Below are positions 1-11,300 of a DNA stretch of 64,000 nt, in pieces; position 1 is the stretch's first letter, and each line of letters opens with the position of its first letter. The position numbers were made by a program, and so were the translations under genes. The notes beneath the pieces are model-generated. The model made no database searches. It worked only from the letters and a program-made list of their open reading frames with translations, and had not been told where the DNA came from. The stretch is from Tetracladium setigerum (Eukaryota; Ascomycota; Leotiomycetes; Helotiales), in assembly GCA_031472005.1 (NCBI GenBank), contig PZJY01000004.1, positions 780,556 to 844,555 of the forward strand, read 5' to 3'.

Positions 1-94
1 ACCCTAACCTAACCCTAACCCTAACCCTAACCCTAACCCTAACCCTAACCCTAACCCTAACCCTAACCCTAACCCTAACCCTAACCCTAACCCT
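1..94. repeat. Telomere repeat (CCCTAA)n, chromosome end
   Basis: About 15 copies of CCCTAA run from the first base, with one short variant unit near position 7. The C-rich strand reads 5' to 3' away from the end, so this is the left end of a chromosome. It is the usual telomere of filamentous ascomycetes. The array stops at about 94, and the first coding sequence starts only 29 bases later. Confidence 0.97.
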
Positions 95-122
95 AGATGC
101 GACAGGATACCCTCTGTAATAT

Positions 123-1615
123 ATGGATGACATGGAATCAATACTGAAGGATATGATTTATGAGGATTTTCATGATCCGATTGAGATGGCGTATGAGGAG
201 ATGATGGATGAGGAATGTGGTAATAGATGGAAAACGAGAAAAGAAGCATGGTTGACGATGAAGGAGGAATGGAAAATGGATAACGAACCGACCATGAATG
301 CTTGGAGCAGACGTGAGGAATTGGCGACGAATGAAGTAAAGAAGAAGAAAAGGAAGGAATGGGTGACAATAATTGGGAAACCGATTATAAACGAGGAATG
401 GACTGCAATAATAAATCAAATTATGGACGACGCATTGGTGATGGACGAGAAGGCATTGATGATGGATGAGGCATTGACGATGGACGAGGTATTGATGTAC
501 GATGAGAAGAATCTGGCATACGAGCAAGATATGTTAAATGAAGAAGTAGTGAATAACCAGCCAGCAACAATGAATGAGATGATGGACTACCAGCAATCAA
601 TACTGGATGAGATGACAGAATGGCACCACATATCTCCATCAATAAATCAGCAACCAAGCACCTTCAACTACACCGCTCTGGATCAGCCGAAGCTTGAGAT
701 CCGGGTCGTCCACCTCCATCCCCGTCGCTGGATGAAAGATCCAGCTATTAACTGTGATATCACCACCGTCGACGCGAGAACAATCCCCCGGTACGAAGCT
801 CTATCATACGATGGGGCAGCCCATCCAGCAAGGATTACACAATCTAGCTCAACCAAAAGTCATTTGCCGTGAGACGGAACTTGTGGTTGGCACTGTATGG
901 CCTCCGGGGTCGTGAGAAACGGAGTCTCTGGATTGATGCGCTTTGTATCAACCAATCTGACATCCACGAGAGAAACTGTCAGGTGTCGAGGATGGGAGAA
1001 ATCTATTCGCAGGCTACTAGGGTCGTGGCGTGGATTGGGCAAGCGGACTGCGAGAGTAGAGATAGCCGTGGCTTCTTGTCATTTCTTACTTCAGTTTCGG
1101 CAGAGGGAATATGCTCGCCTGGAGGCGTTTTTCACCGGGGACAATCTAGACACAATTGGCAGGCTCTGAGAAGTTTATGTAGCCGGAGCTACTGGTCTCG
1201 TCTTTGGATTATCCAAGAGGTAGTTCTCGCATCTGACCTGCTCATTCAGTGCGGATCACAGTCCTTTCAATGGGAGGAGCTCTCGAATGTCTTTCATTAC
1301 CTGCGGCGGAACTTGACGGAATTTTGCTGTCCGGGTTTAAAGATTTCTATTGCATTATCTATTCCGTTCAGGCTAGATATGCGGCGCGGTCAGCATCGAA
1401 TGACGGTCCTTGCGAACAGTAACGATAATCTCATGTCATTGCTTGACTTGCTAGATCTGTTTAAGGACGCATTGTGTTTCGACGCCAGAGATAAGATATT
1501 CGGCCTCAGGAGTTTAAGTCTTGCATGCTGCAAGGATGCTATCGAGACTGACTACTCGATGGAGTACAACAACGTTCTCAACGCATTATTAGCTCATTAT
1601 GACGCTGTGCATTAA
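123..1615 (+). pseudogene. HET-domain protein, broken, next to the telomere
   Basis: The C-terminal two thirds match a fungal heterokaryon-incompatibility (HET) domain: YEALSY near 793-809, LWIDALCINQ near 925, a YSQATRVVAWIG stretch, YWSRLWIIQE near 1190, and DALCFDARDKIFGL near 1470. Two breaks lie between the halves. One base is missing near 810-814, where SYDWG would be read with one more T. In the restored frame a TAG at 845-847 sits where CAG would fit. The first 150 codons are acidic and Met-rich with repeated MDE-A-L motifs and do not look like a known HET N-terminus. The protein stops at 1615, earlier than is usual for HET proteins, which suggests a truncated 3' end. In the family, HET proteins trigger cell death on non-self fusion. 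HET identity is firm, its pseudogene status fairly firm. Confidence 0.8.
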
Positions 1616-2078
1616 AAAGCGCTTGAAAAGAACAATTGGCAAATTCGCTAGAGCTTCGACATTCTTATGCTCCCTAATAAAATCTAGTTGCTTGAATTTA
1701 CATTATTTGTAAGAAGTTCTTATCCTCTCTCCTTTCGTGAGGGTGGATTTCTTGGCAATCTTGTTATACCTACGAGCTTTAGTTCTAGCAGTATGTAATA
1801 GAGATTAACACTCTTTTCTGTCTTGAAGTTCTTTTTAATGCCCTTGCAACGACATGTCATACGTATCCAAACCCAAAATTCGCCTTCTCATTGGATCAAT
1901 ATAGTAGAAACATTTATGTTTGATTAATCTTGCAATATAGTATTATGATAACACCTAGCTATTTTATTATTTATAAATACTCGAGTAGCTTAATTTTATT
2001 AGTTAGTCTAGCGCTTGTTTACTGTATAGTAGGCATCTTTATAATTAATCCAGAAATAGCGCTATAGTAGTTATAGGT

Positions 2079-2569
2079 GTAACGGCATATACAGAGGATA
2101 TAATACGTCACAGCAGAGGAGTATGAGGATTCCTGAAGAAAAATAAGTGTATCTTGTACATTGGTCTAGTATAAAGGAAAGTAGAAAACTACCGACTATT
2201 ACATAGTCGGGATTCTGCCTATACACATATAAACAAGTGGTCTAATACTACTCCGGCTCTAAGCTAAACTATATACTTGAAGTCAAAAAGTTAGTCAACT
2301 TTACAACAACTGCAACTCTGATACTAATCCGTAAGTGCACCGGTACGGTGCTAAAGCTGAATCACGTGATCAGTTCCGGTGTTGACTGCTCTGATGGCTA
2401 TCACATCAGACTCCCAGGAATCTGCTGGGTACTGGGAGTCACTTAGTTCCCAGAATCCCGTGATCGTAACACAGGGGATTTAGAGGTAGTTCTTGGTATA
2501 AATTTGTGGGTGATCACGAAGTGATGGATGGGAACATAGAGATAGTGTATCCTCTGTGCATGCCGTTAC
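2079..2569. mobile_element. Inverted-repeat-bounded element (MITE or solo LTR)
   Basis: A 22-base sequence at 2079-2100 (GTAACGGCAT..ACAGAGGATA) recurs as its reverse complement at 2548-2569, with 20 of 22 bases matching. The enclosed 491 bases have no coding capacity. The TGTAACGG start would also suit an LTR, but the right end reads CCGTTACG rather than CCGTTACA, and I see no clear target-site duplication. A non-autonomous element is likely; its class is open. Confidence 0.55.
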
Positions 2570-2583
2570 GGAGTACAAGCTTT

Positions 2584-2603
2584 TGTGATAGCAAGCTATC
2601 ACA
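2584..2603. repeat. Perfect hairpin just outside the inverted-repeat element
   Basis: TGTGATAGC is followed by AA and then GCTATCACA, a 9-bp perfect stem with a 2-base spacer. It lies 14 bases beyond the right inverted repeat. It may be an element end or a protein-binding palindrome; nothing more can be said. Confidence 0.4.
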
Positions 2604-2896
2604 CTAGTTGTCCTTATGAAACCTTCATTGCAATTAAAAGATAGACCGAAACCAGATACACAGCAGCTAGGCTTTAAAGCTCAGGGCTGATTGATAAAAT
2701 GCAGTCTGAAGCACTGATTGGTTGAAATGTTAAGCCAAGCCATTAGGGTGCTTAATCTGAGACGTTCTCCACGCACCATTACCTGACCCCTCAAATCGCT
2801 CGACATATTGCAGCATTAACAATCGAAACCACGCTTCTGTTACTGGATTACTCATATATTTTGCGATAGCAAACTTCATCCTCACTAATTTACAAA

Positions 2897-4725
2897 ATGT
2901 CCTCTCCGCCTAAAGGCTTGGCAGGTTCCGAAGTTTGGCAACCTCCCACATCAGCTGCGCATGACACTGGTGGCATAGAGCCAGTCGAAAGTGGGAGTGG
3001 GTACGAGGAAGCTATCGAAGCAGATGTACGTTTTCTCAGCAAGCTAAGGATTTAGCTGGAATCTGTTAACGGTAGAATAGGAAGACCCAGACAGGGACAT
3101 TGACGCTGATTCTGCGTTTGGATCCGATGGGTTAGCTTTTGATGAATCAGGGGAGACCTTATCAGCTTACATCTCACCACCAGAGCAAACAGCGTGACGA
3201 CTTCTCTGGCTTCTAGCATATTTGATTACAAGTAAGTAAAAATACATATGGAGTTCATGACACGCCCTCAAAATTTTATACACGTCGCTAAGAATGAGTT
3301 AGATACGAAGTATTTCCACTTCCATCAGCGATTTAAATACGATGCTGATGCAAAGTTAGAATGGGAGGAGATATCACGCATACCGTGATGGACAGTATCT
3401 ATTTGTGAGTCCACGTCGAGCATCAGCTTTCCTGGTGAGCCTACTGACTTCGAAGGTAGCCAAATGATGATCAGGAGCAAGATCGTCTGGACATGGTAAA
3501 GCACATGTTGATCAACTCGCAAGACTATCACTCATGTGAATCAAACAGTTGCACCACATTTTTAAGCTCATCTTAGGAGGGGAACTTTTCGAATCCCCAA
3601 TCACCTCACCTCAAAAGGTTCTTGACTTCGGCACCGTGCGTACTATTCGCTCCTTCTTGTTTCTCTTTTTTGTCGAAACGCGCATGAAATATACTGAGAG
3701 ATGTACAGGGAACCGGAATTTGGGCCATAGACGTAGCAGAGTAAGTCCTACTTCCGAAGATAGATGTAATTTTCTAACGTGAACACAGCCAATTCCCTTC
3801 GGCTAGTGTTGAAGTTATGCGCCATCTAATTTCTTTGACCATGCATATCATGAAACTAACATATCCTTAGGAACGGATCTAAGTCCGATTCAACCAGCAT
3901 GGTAGGAAGACACATATCAATCAAAAATTGTTGCTCTGGCCACTAATGAGTAATTCTTCAGGGTCCCTCCGAATTGCTCGTTCCTGGTCGATGATGTCGA
4001 AGCCGCCTGGTTACCTGACACTGACAGTCAGTACGATCTTATCCATGGACGCAACATGGTCGGTAGCATCGGCGACTGGGGAAAACTCTTTGAATACATT
4101 TACAAAGGTCTGAAGCCACACACCGGCTGGGTTGAGATGCAAGAATTCGATGTGGTAAATTCTCGCTCTTCCATTCGCTATTGCGGGTCCTCGGGCATCA
4201 TTTTTAGAGCCCCCTCCAACCCACATCTCATTCTATCTGTATACTGACATAAACGCTCCCCAACAGTGGTTTCAGTCCGACGACGGCCCGCTTCCTGCTG
4301 ATTCCTTCATCGAACAATGGCAAGGGTACCTCGACCGAGCGAGCTCTCTCTTTGGCAAACAGCTCAACAGCGCCGCCAGTCTCAAGGACAAGATCCTTGC
4401 CGCCGGCTTCCAAGACGTGCGAGATCACGTCGTCAAAGTCTGTCTAATTGATCACCTTCCAATCCGATGATACTGACATTCGTTTTAGGTTCCCATCGGT
4501 TCATGGCCGAGGGACAAGAAGCTCAAGCTGCTAGGACGCTTTCTCCAGATGCAGATGCTGGATTCGATTGAGCCCATTAGTTTGGCTTATTGCACGCGGG
4601 TGTTGAAGTGGAGTGAAGCGCAAACTCATGTTTTTATCGCCAAGGTGCGCGAAGAGTTTCGAGCGAGCAATGAGAGGAAGCTTTTTGTGTACTGCCATAT
4701 TGTGTATGGAAAGAGAGGGGATTGA
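2897..4725 (+). CDS. LaeA/TAM-like SAM-dependent methyltransferase, multi-intron
   Basis: The gene starts ATG at 2897 and I can trace 12 exons: 2897-3025, 3081-3130, 3184-3231, a 7-base exon 3303-3309, 3360-3404, 3460-3495, 3549-3635, 3709-3740, 3789-3813, 3871-3901, 3962-4154, 4267-4437 and 4489-4725 (the 3789 and 3871 pieces flank an uncertain junction). Family landmarks come in order: AFGSDG, SSIFDYKYENGRRYHAYRDG, HHIFKLILGGELF, the SAM-binding motif I LDFGTGTGIWAID, GTDLSPIQPAW, and a GGW-equivalent TGWVEMQEFD. These match the class-I methyltransferases related to LaeA. In that family LaeA is a regulator of secondary metabolism; many paralogues have unknown substrates. At 3814 the canonical donor leaves the frame one base short, so a base may be missing; a donor at about 3805 keeps the frame but drops conserved residues. 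It is convergent with the P450 gene. Confidence 0.85.
3303..3309 (+). other. 7-nt microexon of the methyltransferase gene
   Basis: Seven bases (ATACGAA) lie between an intron with GTAAGT donor at 3232 and an intron with GTATTT donor at 3310. Including them gives DYK-YE-NGRRYH, which is exactly the conserved family motif; leaving them out breaks the frame. The flanking acceptors (AG at 3301-3302 and AG at 3358-3359) are canonical. Confidence 0.75.
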
Positions 4726-4839
4726 ATGTACTCCATTATGGAGGGAAATTTGGATCGCAACTGGATATTAGCACGAGTGGTATTATTCCGGGTACAGGCC
4801 AAAATATCTACAAAATGCTATTGCTTCATGTTCGGACCT

Positions 4840-6572
4840 TCACTCGAATGCCCTTAGATCCTTCGGCCACGAGCGGCGTGATCCCATCCCAATGATCTCT
4901 ACATCCTTCACATCAGTTTCAAACAATTCTAAGAACCCCACATCCCTATCTCCTCTCACGTCAACACTTCCAAACCTACTAAAGATAGTTGCAAGACCTA
5001 GGTAGATCTCTGCGTAAGCCAGGTTAATCCCAATACACTGTCTCGAGCCCCTCGAAAAGGCAATGAGATACTTGTCCAGCCGAGGGTTCTCCAGCCATCG
5101 TTCAGGGCGAAATGCAGTCGGATCCGGGAAGACGCTCTCGTCATAATGAAGCAGGAGGCTGGTCATTCCTACAGGTGTATTTCGTGGAATGATCCACTTC
5201 TTCGCGCCGTCGTTGAAAACAAGAGTCTCGTCCGGACACACGCGTTGTAGCCGCGAACTGACGCCACAACTTAACCGCAAACCTTCCTGCACACAAGCCG
5301 TGAGATAGGGAAGTTGTTCAAGGGTAGCGAGAGGGACATATGCATTCGGATCCGGGATCGCTTTCTCGAGTTCTGCTTTCAGCTTGCGGAGGACGGAGGG
5401 TAGGGTAAGTAAGTGGTATGTGGAAACTGAGAGGGACCACGCTGTGGTGAGAGTGCCTGCAATAACGGTAACTTGACCATCTTGCCAAAGACGGGTAGAG
5501 GTTTTTTCATCCGCTGGAAGCTTGCTGTTTCGGATCTCGTGGAAGATCGTCTCGTGATCAACTTTGTTATGACCTTGGAAAGTGGGTGCTTGAATTTCGG
5601 CGATTTGCTTGTGGATGTCCTATTTGAGATGAGAGGTCAGACTTGGCCAGCCACGGGAGACCACGATGGATCACTATCATCCTACCCTCTGTAGATTTAC
5701 GTATGAAGCCATGTCTGCGTTCATCCGTATTGTCACCCAGTCGGGCATAACTTGCATGACCGGCAAGATCCACGTTAATTGCTTGGTGAGGTGGCCCATG
5801 GTGCTTCCCACAATTGAAGCATCATGAAAGGAAGGATCGAAGTCCTTTGCCTCGATGCGATGATCGCACCTTGAAAAGGCATACTGCATAACCACATCTG
5901 CTCGAATCAGCACACGGGACTGAACAAAGAACCAACAGACGAGTCCACCAACCATTTGTAAAAGCTGCAAAGCCTAGGGAAATCGTCATCGGCTTGCCTG
6001 ATGCCTGGAACTCTGAGAAACGTCCCAGAAAGGCATCCAAGCGCTCTTCAATCATAGGTTGTAGTCGGCGCACGCTTCCCATGGAAAAGAATGGATTCAG
6101 CGCGCTCCTTCTGATCCGATGTTTGTCGTGGCTGACTGTCGCAAACGTAGACTCTGGAATTCCAAATTGGTTTGCGAACCAATCCCACTTGTCTCTTCTC
6201 CTCCCACCTCCGGCATATATCTCATCGTAGAAATTGGGCTGGGAAATGTGAAGCTCGCAGGGATTGATTCGCACGATGGGACCGTATTTCTGGTGCATGC
6301 GCTTGATCTCAAAGGTATATTGTCCGCGACAAAGAACATCGTAGTAGAACTCATACCTGTAGGCCACCAAAGTTAGTATACAACGCGCCTAGATCTTGAT
6401 CCATTGTGGGGGCGATGGTTTACCAAAACGTGAGCGCGGCGAGTTTGGGACCTGGAAACTGGGATACTGGGCTGAAGTACAGTCGATAGATGGCCGTGCT
6501 GAGAATATAGCCCACTGCCGCCAACCCTGCCAGGGTGATTGGTGCACCTAGATGCGGCAGAGTTTCCAACAT
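4840..6572 (-). CDS. Cytochrome P450 monooxygenase (trichodiene-oxygenase-like group)
   Basis: Four exons on the minus strand, 6572-6424, 6356-5953, 5897-5686 and 5619-4840, join in frame without any break. An N-terminal membrane anchor (about residues 8-27) precedes the proline-rich FPGPKLAALTFW. The I-helix reads AGTLTTAW, the K-helix EGLR (ExxR), then FRPERW, and the haem loop FSRGSRQCIG with its Cys ligand. The segment YGPIVRINPCELHI and YAGGGRRRDKW resembles the fungal TRI4/CYP58-like group often annotated as trichodiene oxygenases. It is expected in the ER membrane, oxidising a small lipophilic substrate that the sequence does not reveal. Its 3' end faces the methyltransferase gene 114 bases away. 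No terpene or polyketide synthase lies in this window, so a toxin pathway cannot be claimed. Confidence 0.92.
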
Positions 6573-7511
6573 GATCTTTTGATCGAACAAAGAAGAGGAG
6601 GGGCTTTGATCCCGAAAAAGAAACAGGACATGTGTTCGGCACGGAAGAGATTGGGAGCGGGGGTTCAAAATAGCGTCGCCCAACCCCCGCGTAAAGTGAT
6701 TTTCTTCAGCTTCCCATTCTTGGTTAAGCGTCACGCATGAGGAGTGTGGTGGCCACTAAAGCCCAGCGGTTCAATCATACTTCAGCGTAAAGGTTCTATA
6801 TCTGAAACAGAAATCTTCCTTAGATAATAGGTTCGTGCTGACTCCAACTATTTGAATCGGTTGTTGCTGGTGTATTTCATAATCCAGGTATCTTGATCGT
6901 GTAAACGTGTCGGGATCACAAGGATGGCTCAGGCTGCAGGCGAGGTGGCACGTCCAATCTGTCCGAAAATCTGCGTCCTCTTCTCCTATCCACCATAGCC
7001 TTGTCGGATATTATTCTCGTCTCGCAATATCGGGTAGGAAAATTGCGAGTCTTATTGCTAAGAAGATTCCCACATTTAATTGTAATATACGAGCACTATA
7101 AGTAAGAGTTTAACTTACTAGAGAGATAATATAAATTACAGACTAAGTTTATTAAGTTTATTATCAATATGAATATATAGAAATATCTGTTCTATCAGAA
7201 CCTAGAGTATTTACTCAATGCAAGATCTGTATCCGTTGTGATCAGATGCCCACCATATGACTTGCGAAAAATTACAGGAAGAGTCTGGACTTGTTAGAGG
7301 TTGGCATTGACTATAAGTATTGTTAGTAAGATATTGGTAGGTATATCAAACTTCATATCACAGCCTTATGGTTGTAACGGCACTGTTCACTGGTACGATC
7401 ACGTAATCACAGCAGGGAACTCTGGTATCCTACACCTCCGAACTAAACCCTCTTACTGGTTGTGGCAAATTCTGCTAACACTAGAAACAACTCTTAAAAT
7501 CAAACCCAAAT
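6573..7511. other. Intergenic, partly AT-rich
   Basis: The first 200 bases are the probable P450 promoter and 5' UTR. From about 7020 to 7200 the sequence is AT-rich and shows no coding potential. I see no RNA gene or repeat here. Confidence 0.4.
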
Positions 7512-8363
7512 TCAAAATCGATCCCAACTCCCGTAGTGATTAGCAGCTACTTGCATGAAAGCAGGCGCCACAAGAGTAACATCACTGACAGGAATACCCA
7601 GGGTAGGACTCGTATGCAAATCCTCGAAATCAAACCTATACTTTCCCTCCATCTTAATATCCATCTCCATCTGTGCCATTCGTTGCTTTTCTTCACGCCG
7701 CTTTATAACCGCCTTGACCCAGAGCTCACGTTGAAGCTTCAATTCCTCACCATGATAAGCAAGACCAGGTTCTAGCTCAAAGATAGGATATGCAGCATCA
7801 TCGATGGCGGCTGAACCCTCAATGTCTCGCATTTGATAGACCTCACATTTGAGAATTGGATCGTAGTGTAGCAGTAATGGATCAGTCGGGATTGGGCGTG
7901 CTGACAAGTTTCTGTACCATCCTGAAATTCTCGCTAGATTATCACGGCCTGACTGTTCTGCTAAGTCTTCTTCTTTCCGACTTGGTAGTTCGGTTGGTGG
8001 AAGCTCGTAGATTGGATATGCTTCTTCGTGATTTTGTGGGTTTCGGTACTGGAAGACAGGACCATTGAGGTACGTATCGTGGTGTACCAGGGATGGATCG
8101 GAGGGATTCTCGAGAAGATGGCCGTGGCCAAGATAACCGAGCATGCGGACCATATTTTCTTGTACTCTGGTAGGCTGTGATGGAGTTTGCTGATCGTCGT
8201 CGTGGATGGGTGAGGGGAGAACACTCCACGGTAAAGAGGACCTTGTTACTGATTGTTGTTGTGTTTGCGCTTGGTTAGGAATCCTGGAAGAGGGATATGT
8301 CGTTGATGATGCTGGGTAAGGCGCCGGGAGAGGGCGATCGTCGCTTGGTGGCAAATATGGCAC
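7512..8363 (-). CDS. Repeat-containing C-terminal region downstream of the HET-ankyrin gene
   Basis: A 283-codon open frame that overlaps the 3' end of the HET-ankyrin frame by 118 bases in a different phase. After a Pro/Ser/Gln-rich start it holds two copies of a module of about 60-70 residues. Each contains a DP-S/L-L-x-H-x-D start, a central V-x-Q-x-R and an ending AYPI-x-EL; the first copy ends AYPIYELPP and the second AYPIFELEP. A charged helix (about residues 215-240) and a short C-terminal tail follow. I do not recognise the module. It may be the true C-terminus of the HET-ankyrin protein, reached by a further missing base or an unrecognised intron, or a separate gene with start at 8363. 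The duplication makes it very likely coding. Confidence 0.6.
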   Translation of the reverse strand: MPYLPPSDDRPLPAPYPASSTTYPSSRIPNQAQTQQQSVTRSSLPWSVLPSPIHDDDQQTPSQPTRVQENMVRMLGYLGHGHLLENPSDPSLVHHDTYLNGPVFQYRNPQNHEEAYPIYELPPTELPSRKEEDLAEQSGRDNLARISGWYRNLSARPIPTDPLLLHYDPILKCEVYQMRDIEGSAAIDDAAYPIFELEPGLAYHGEELKLQRELWVKAVIKRREEKQRMAQMEMDIKMEGKYRFDFEDLHTSPTLGIPVSDVTLVAPAFMQVAANHYGSWDRF

Positions 8364-11300
8364 TGATATGGATTGTCTGCTTCCCCTGGGTATGAGAGTG
8401 GAGGCCCAGAGATCTGCCCGTCGTAGTATTCGCCCTGTAGACTTTCTCTCCCACCTTGTCGAGAGTATCCAGATGGCGTCTGGCCGCTACTGAGACGAGG
8501 ATGACTAGAGAGTGGTAGTGGTTGGTATTGTGGAAATTGGTGAGTATCAATCGATTCAGCCGGACCCCGTGGGTAGGCTTGTATTTGAAAAGCAGGCACA
8601 GTAGCAGAATGAGTGCCCATGACAGATCCCCGACTGGAGTGCAGTGTAGTGGCAGTATTAACATCTCTGTAAGGCTCGACGGATTTGAAGAGCGCACTAG
8701 AAAGACCAGTTTCAGGCATAAAGGAGGATGGCCGAGAGAAAGAACTCGGGGGATCGAAGGTTGTTGGATCTCCCGAGTACCAATAGTCGTGAGTGTCTGT
8801 GATAGGTGAGGTGGCTGTAGTATGGCTAATAACAGGAGACAGTTCTCCATAGCCGATCTCATGTTGCTCGCCGTCAGAATGATTTCCAGATATTAATTTT
8901 TGGCGTTGAGGCTTGCAAGTCTCCGAGAAAGTGAAGTAGTCGACAATTTCTTGATGGCCTTCTTTATCTGCCGCAGAAGCTGCAGTTCCCTCTTCTTCAA
9001 CCACCAATGCAAAAGTTTTCGATTCATTTAGCTTCAGGTAATAACCTGTTGGTAAATACGGATACGCCCCGTATTGGCAGAGAATTTCGACGCATTGCAG
9101 CCACCCACAAGATGCTGCAATGCTAAGAGCATGGTTTTGTGGATCAAGTACATCATATGGAGACAGGGATAGTGATCGAGTCGGATAGCTCAGGTATAGC
9201 AGATGTTGCAGACACTTGACGTGTCCAAACATAGCTGCATAATCCAGCGCAGTGAATCCCATCATTGAGGTTGCCGTCGTTGACCGAGCTCCTTCTTGTA
9301 GCAAAGTCTCCACCGCCTCATCGTGTCCGTCCCGCGAAGCTGCATGGAGAGGACTTCTGCCCATATCGTCCGTCAGGTCAATAGTTGCACCCAGCTCAAT
9401 GAGTTTGGTAATGGCATCGCAAGAACCTGTGGCCGCAGCATGCCATAGAGGCGATCGCCCATATTGATCAACAACATCTATTATGGCGTCCCGTGCCAAG
9501 TAAACAATCGCCTCGATCACACCCACATTGTTGAAGGCTGCAGCTCTGTGGAGCGGTGTCTCATCATATTTATTCCGAGCCAGGAGAGATGCATGATCCA
9601 CTAAATCACTCCACAGTCCGTTGAAGAATGTTATCCCCTCTTCCGTAGACGAACAGTAGGCCGCTGCCAAATGCAGTGCGGTCTCAAGATGATCCTTGGT
9701 ACGATAGTTTGCCAATTCGTCGAGAGCCTCGGGCGAACTATCATGTGCCTTGAGGGCTTTCCATACCGACCTTTTCAGAATAGCCGAGACGTGAAGAGCA
9801 GTGTAGCCTTCTCTAGTAACAGAAAGCGGGCTGACACCTTTGCGTAGAAGTTTGCGAATACATTCGATAGAGCCTCCGACGACCGCCCAATGTAAAGGGC
9901 CAAGGCCATACGCATCTGATGTGTATGCGTCAATATAACCACCAGTCTCCAACAGCCGATCCACATCAGATTCATTGCCTTCGAAGACTGCCAGGGCTAG
10001 GTCTTCCGCAAATGTTGAGCCGAAATAATCAGGCTTGGCATTTCGGTCTCTGATCCTTCCAATAAATGTGAGCAGTGGCTCCAGGAAAGCACCAGTGCTG
10101 ACGAGTATATTGCTTGAGGATAACGGTCTGCTGCGAACAGCCACTGCCTCCGTATCGGATGCTTCGGCAAGTCTGGATGAGGCTATATTGTAGTCGTAAG
10201 AACAAATGCTTGTCAAAGCTTGAACCTGGCCGTCAGGGAATCTACTACGCCGTGCTTGCGATTCAGACGTGATTATTTCCTTGCCTGTCACGGGCAGTCC
10301 TTCAGGCAATGTGTGGATTTCCGGCTTCATAGATATTGATATCGACATATACAAACGCCCCTGAAGCTGGACACCTTCAACGGTCGCATCCGTCATCAGT
10401 CTTGAATCATCGCCGAGGAACTCTTGAAGCGTCCCTGAGGAGATGGCTGAAGACCGTATTCTCCTTAGCTCGGTAATCTTCTCATTGATCACAGAAAGCG
10501 TGTTCTCAACAGAATCTTCCTTACAGGACCGCTGAAAACACCAACCCTCCCATTTCATGGCATCAAGGCGTCGGAGCCCAACGACAAGGTCTACCTTCTT
10601 TTCTAACGAGGAGGGACTTTGAAAGCGGAATACACCCATTGCCTGCAACTTTCGTGAATACTTCACTTCCATCGTCATCGTAGCCGAGTTCCATTGACGA
10701 TGGGGAATGTCTCTATGAGCTCGTAATGATGCCGATCTCCATCTGAATCTTCAGAAGGCGCATGTTGAGGCGATACTCGGAATTGTGGGAGGTGATAGTA
10801 GAACGGCTGTTGTCTAACATAGATGGTTCTGTAGCCTTCATACTCTGGAAGTTCAGCTTGTAAAGCAGGAAGAAACTTCCGCGACTTGGTTTGAAGCCTG
10901 GCATATTGATCTTGCGAAAGTCGCCTCAGTCGTAAAACGGGACACAAATAGATATCACCAACAAGAACAAAGCAGTCCAAAATCGCGTAAAAGTCTTCTT
11001 CCATCGGAACGCCGTCGGCTTCAAGTATCGGTCTCAGATAGAGCTGAACACGAAGACCATGACTTGTCATGGCAGATGGTGCGCTGGGATAGACAGGCGA
11101 TGGTGGCAAGGGCTGGATCTTGCCAGTGTTCTTAAACTGCGCAGGAGATACTGCAAGGAGACCAGATAACGCATCCGGATCTTCTTCGGCAGTATCAAAT
11201 GAATTCCACGCATACAGGGACTGATCGTCGGAGCGTTGAATAATCTCTTCCTGGAGTCGAGTAAAGGCACGGTTCCCCTCTCCGTATAGAAGAGGCATGT

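Larger units (their letters stand above)
1616..2896. other. AT-rich intergenic stretch
   Basis: I see no coding sequence. The first 650 bases are AT-rich with scattered in-frame stops, consistent with decayed or RIP-altered DNA. It holds the inverted-repeat element and the hairpin listed separately. The last 300 bases before 2897 are the probable promoter and 5' UTR of the methyltransferase gene. Confidence 0.5.

Noticed and set aside
4..369. Minus-strand frame of 121 codons ending in Gly-Leu repeats
   Set aside because: The Gly-Leu tail is translated telomere repeat and the rest lies antisense to the acidic frame at 123.
2897..6572. Trichothecene-type toxin cluster because of the TRI4-like P450
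   Set aside because: No terpene synthase or other pathway genes are present, and the P450 group is broad.
10675..10678. Two overlapping genes sharing ATGA, HET and ankyrin, as a translational coupling
   Set aside because: The conserved HET C-terminal sequence spans both frames, so one gene with a missing base is the better reading.
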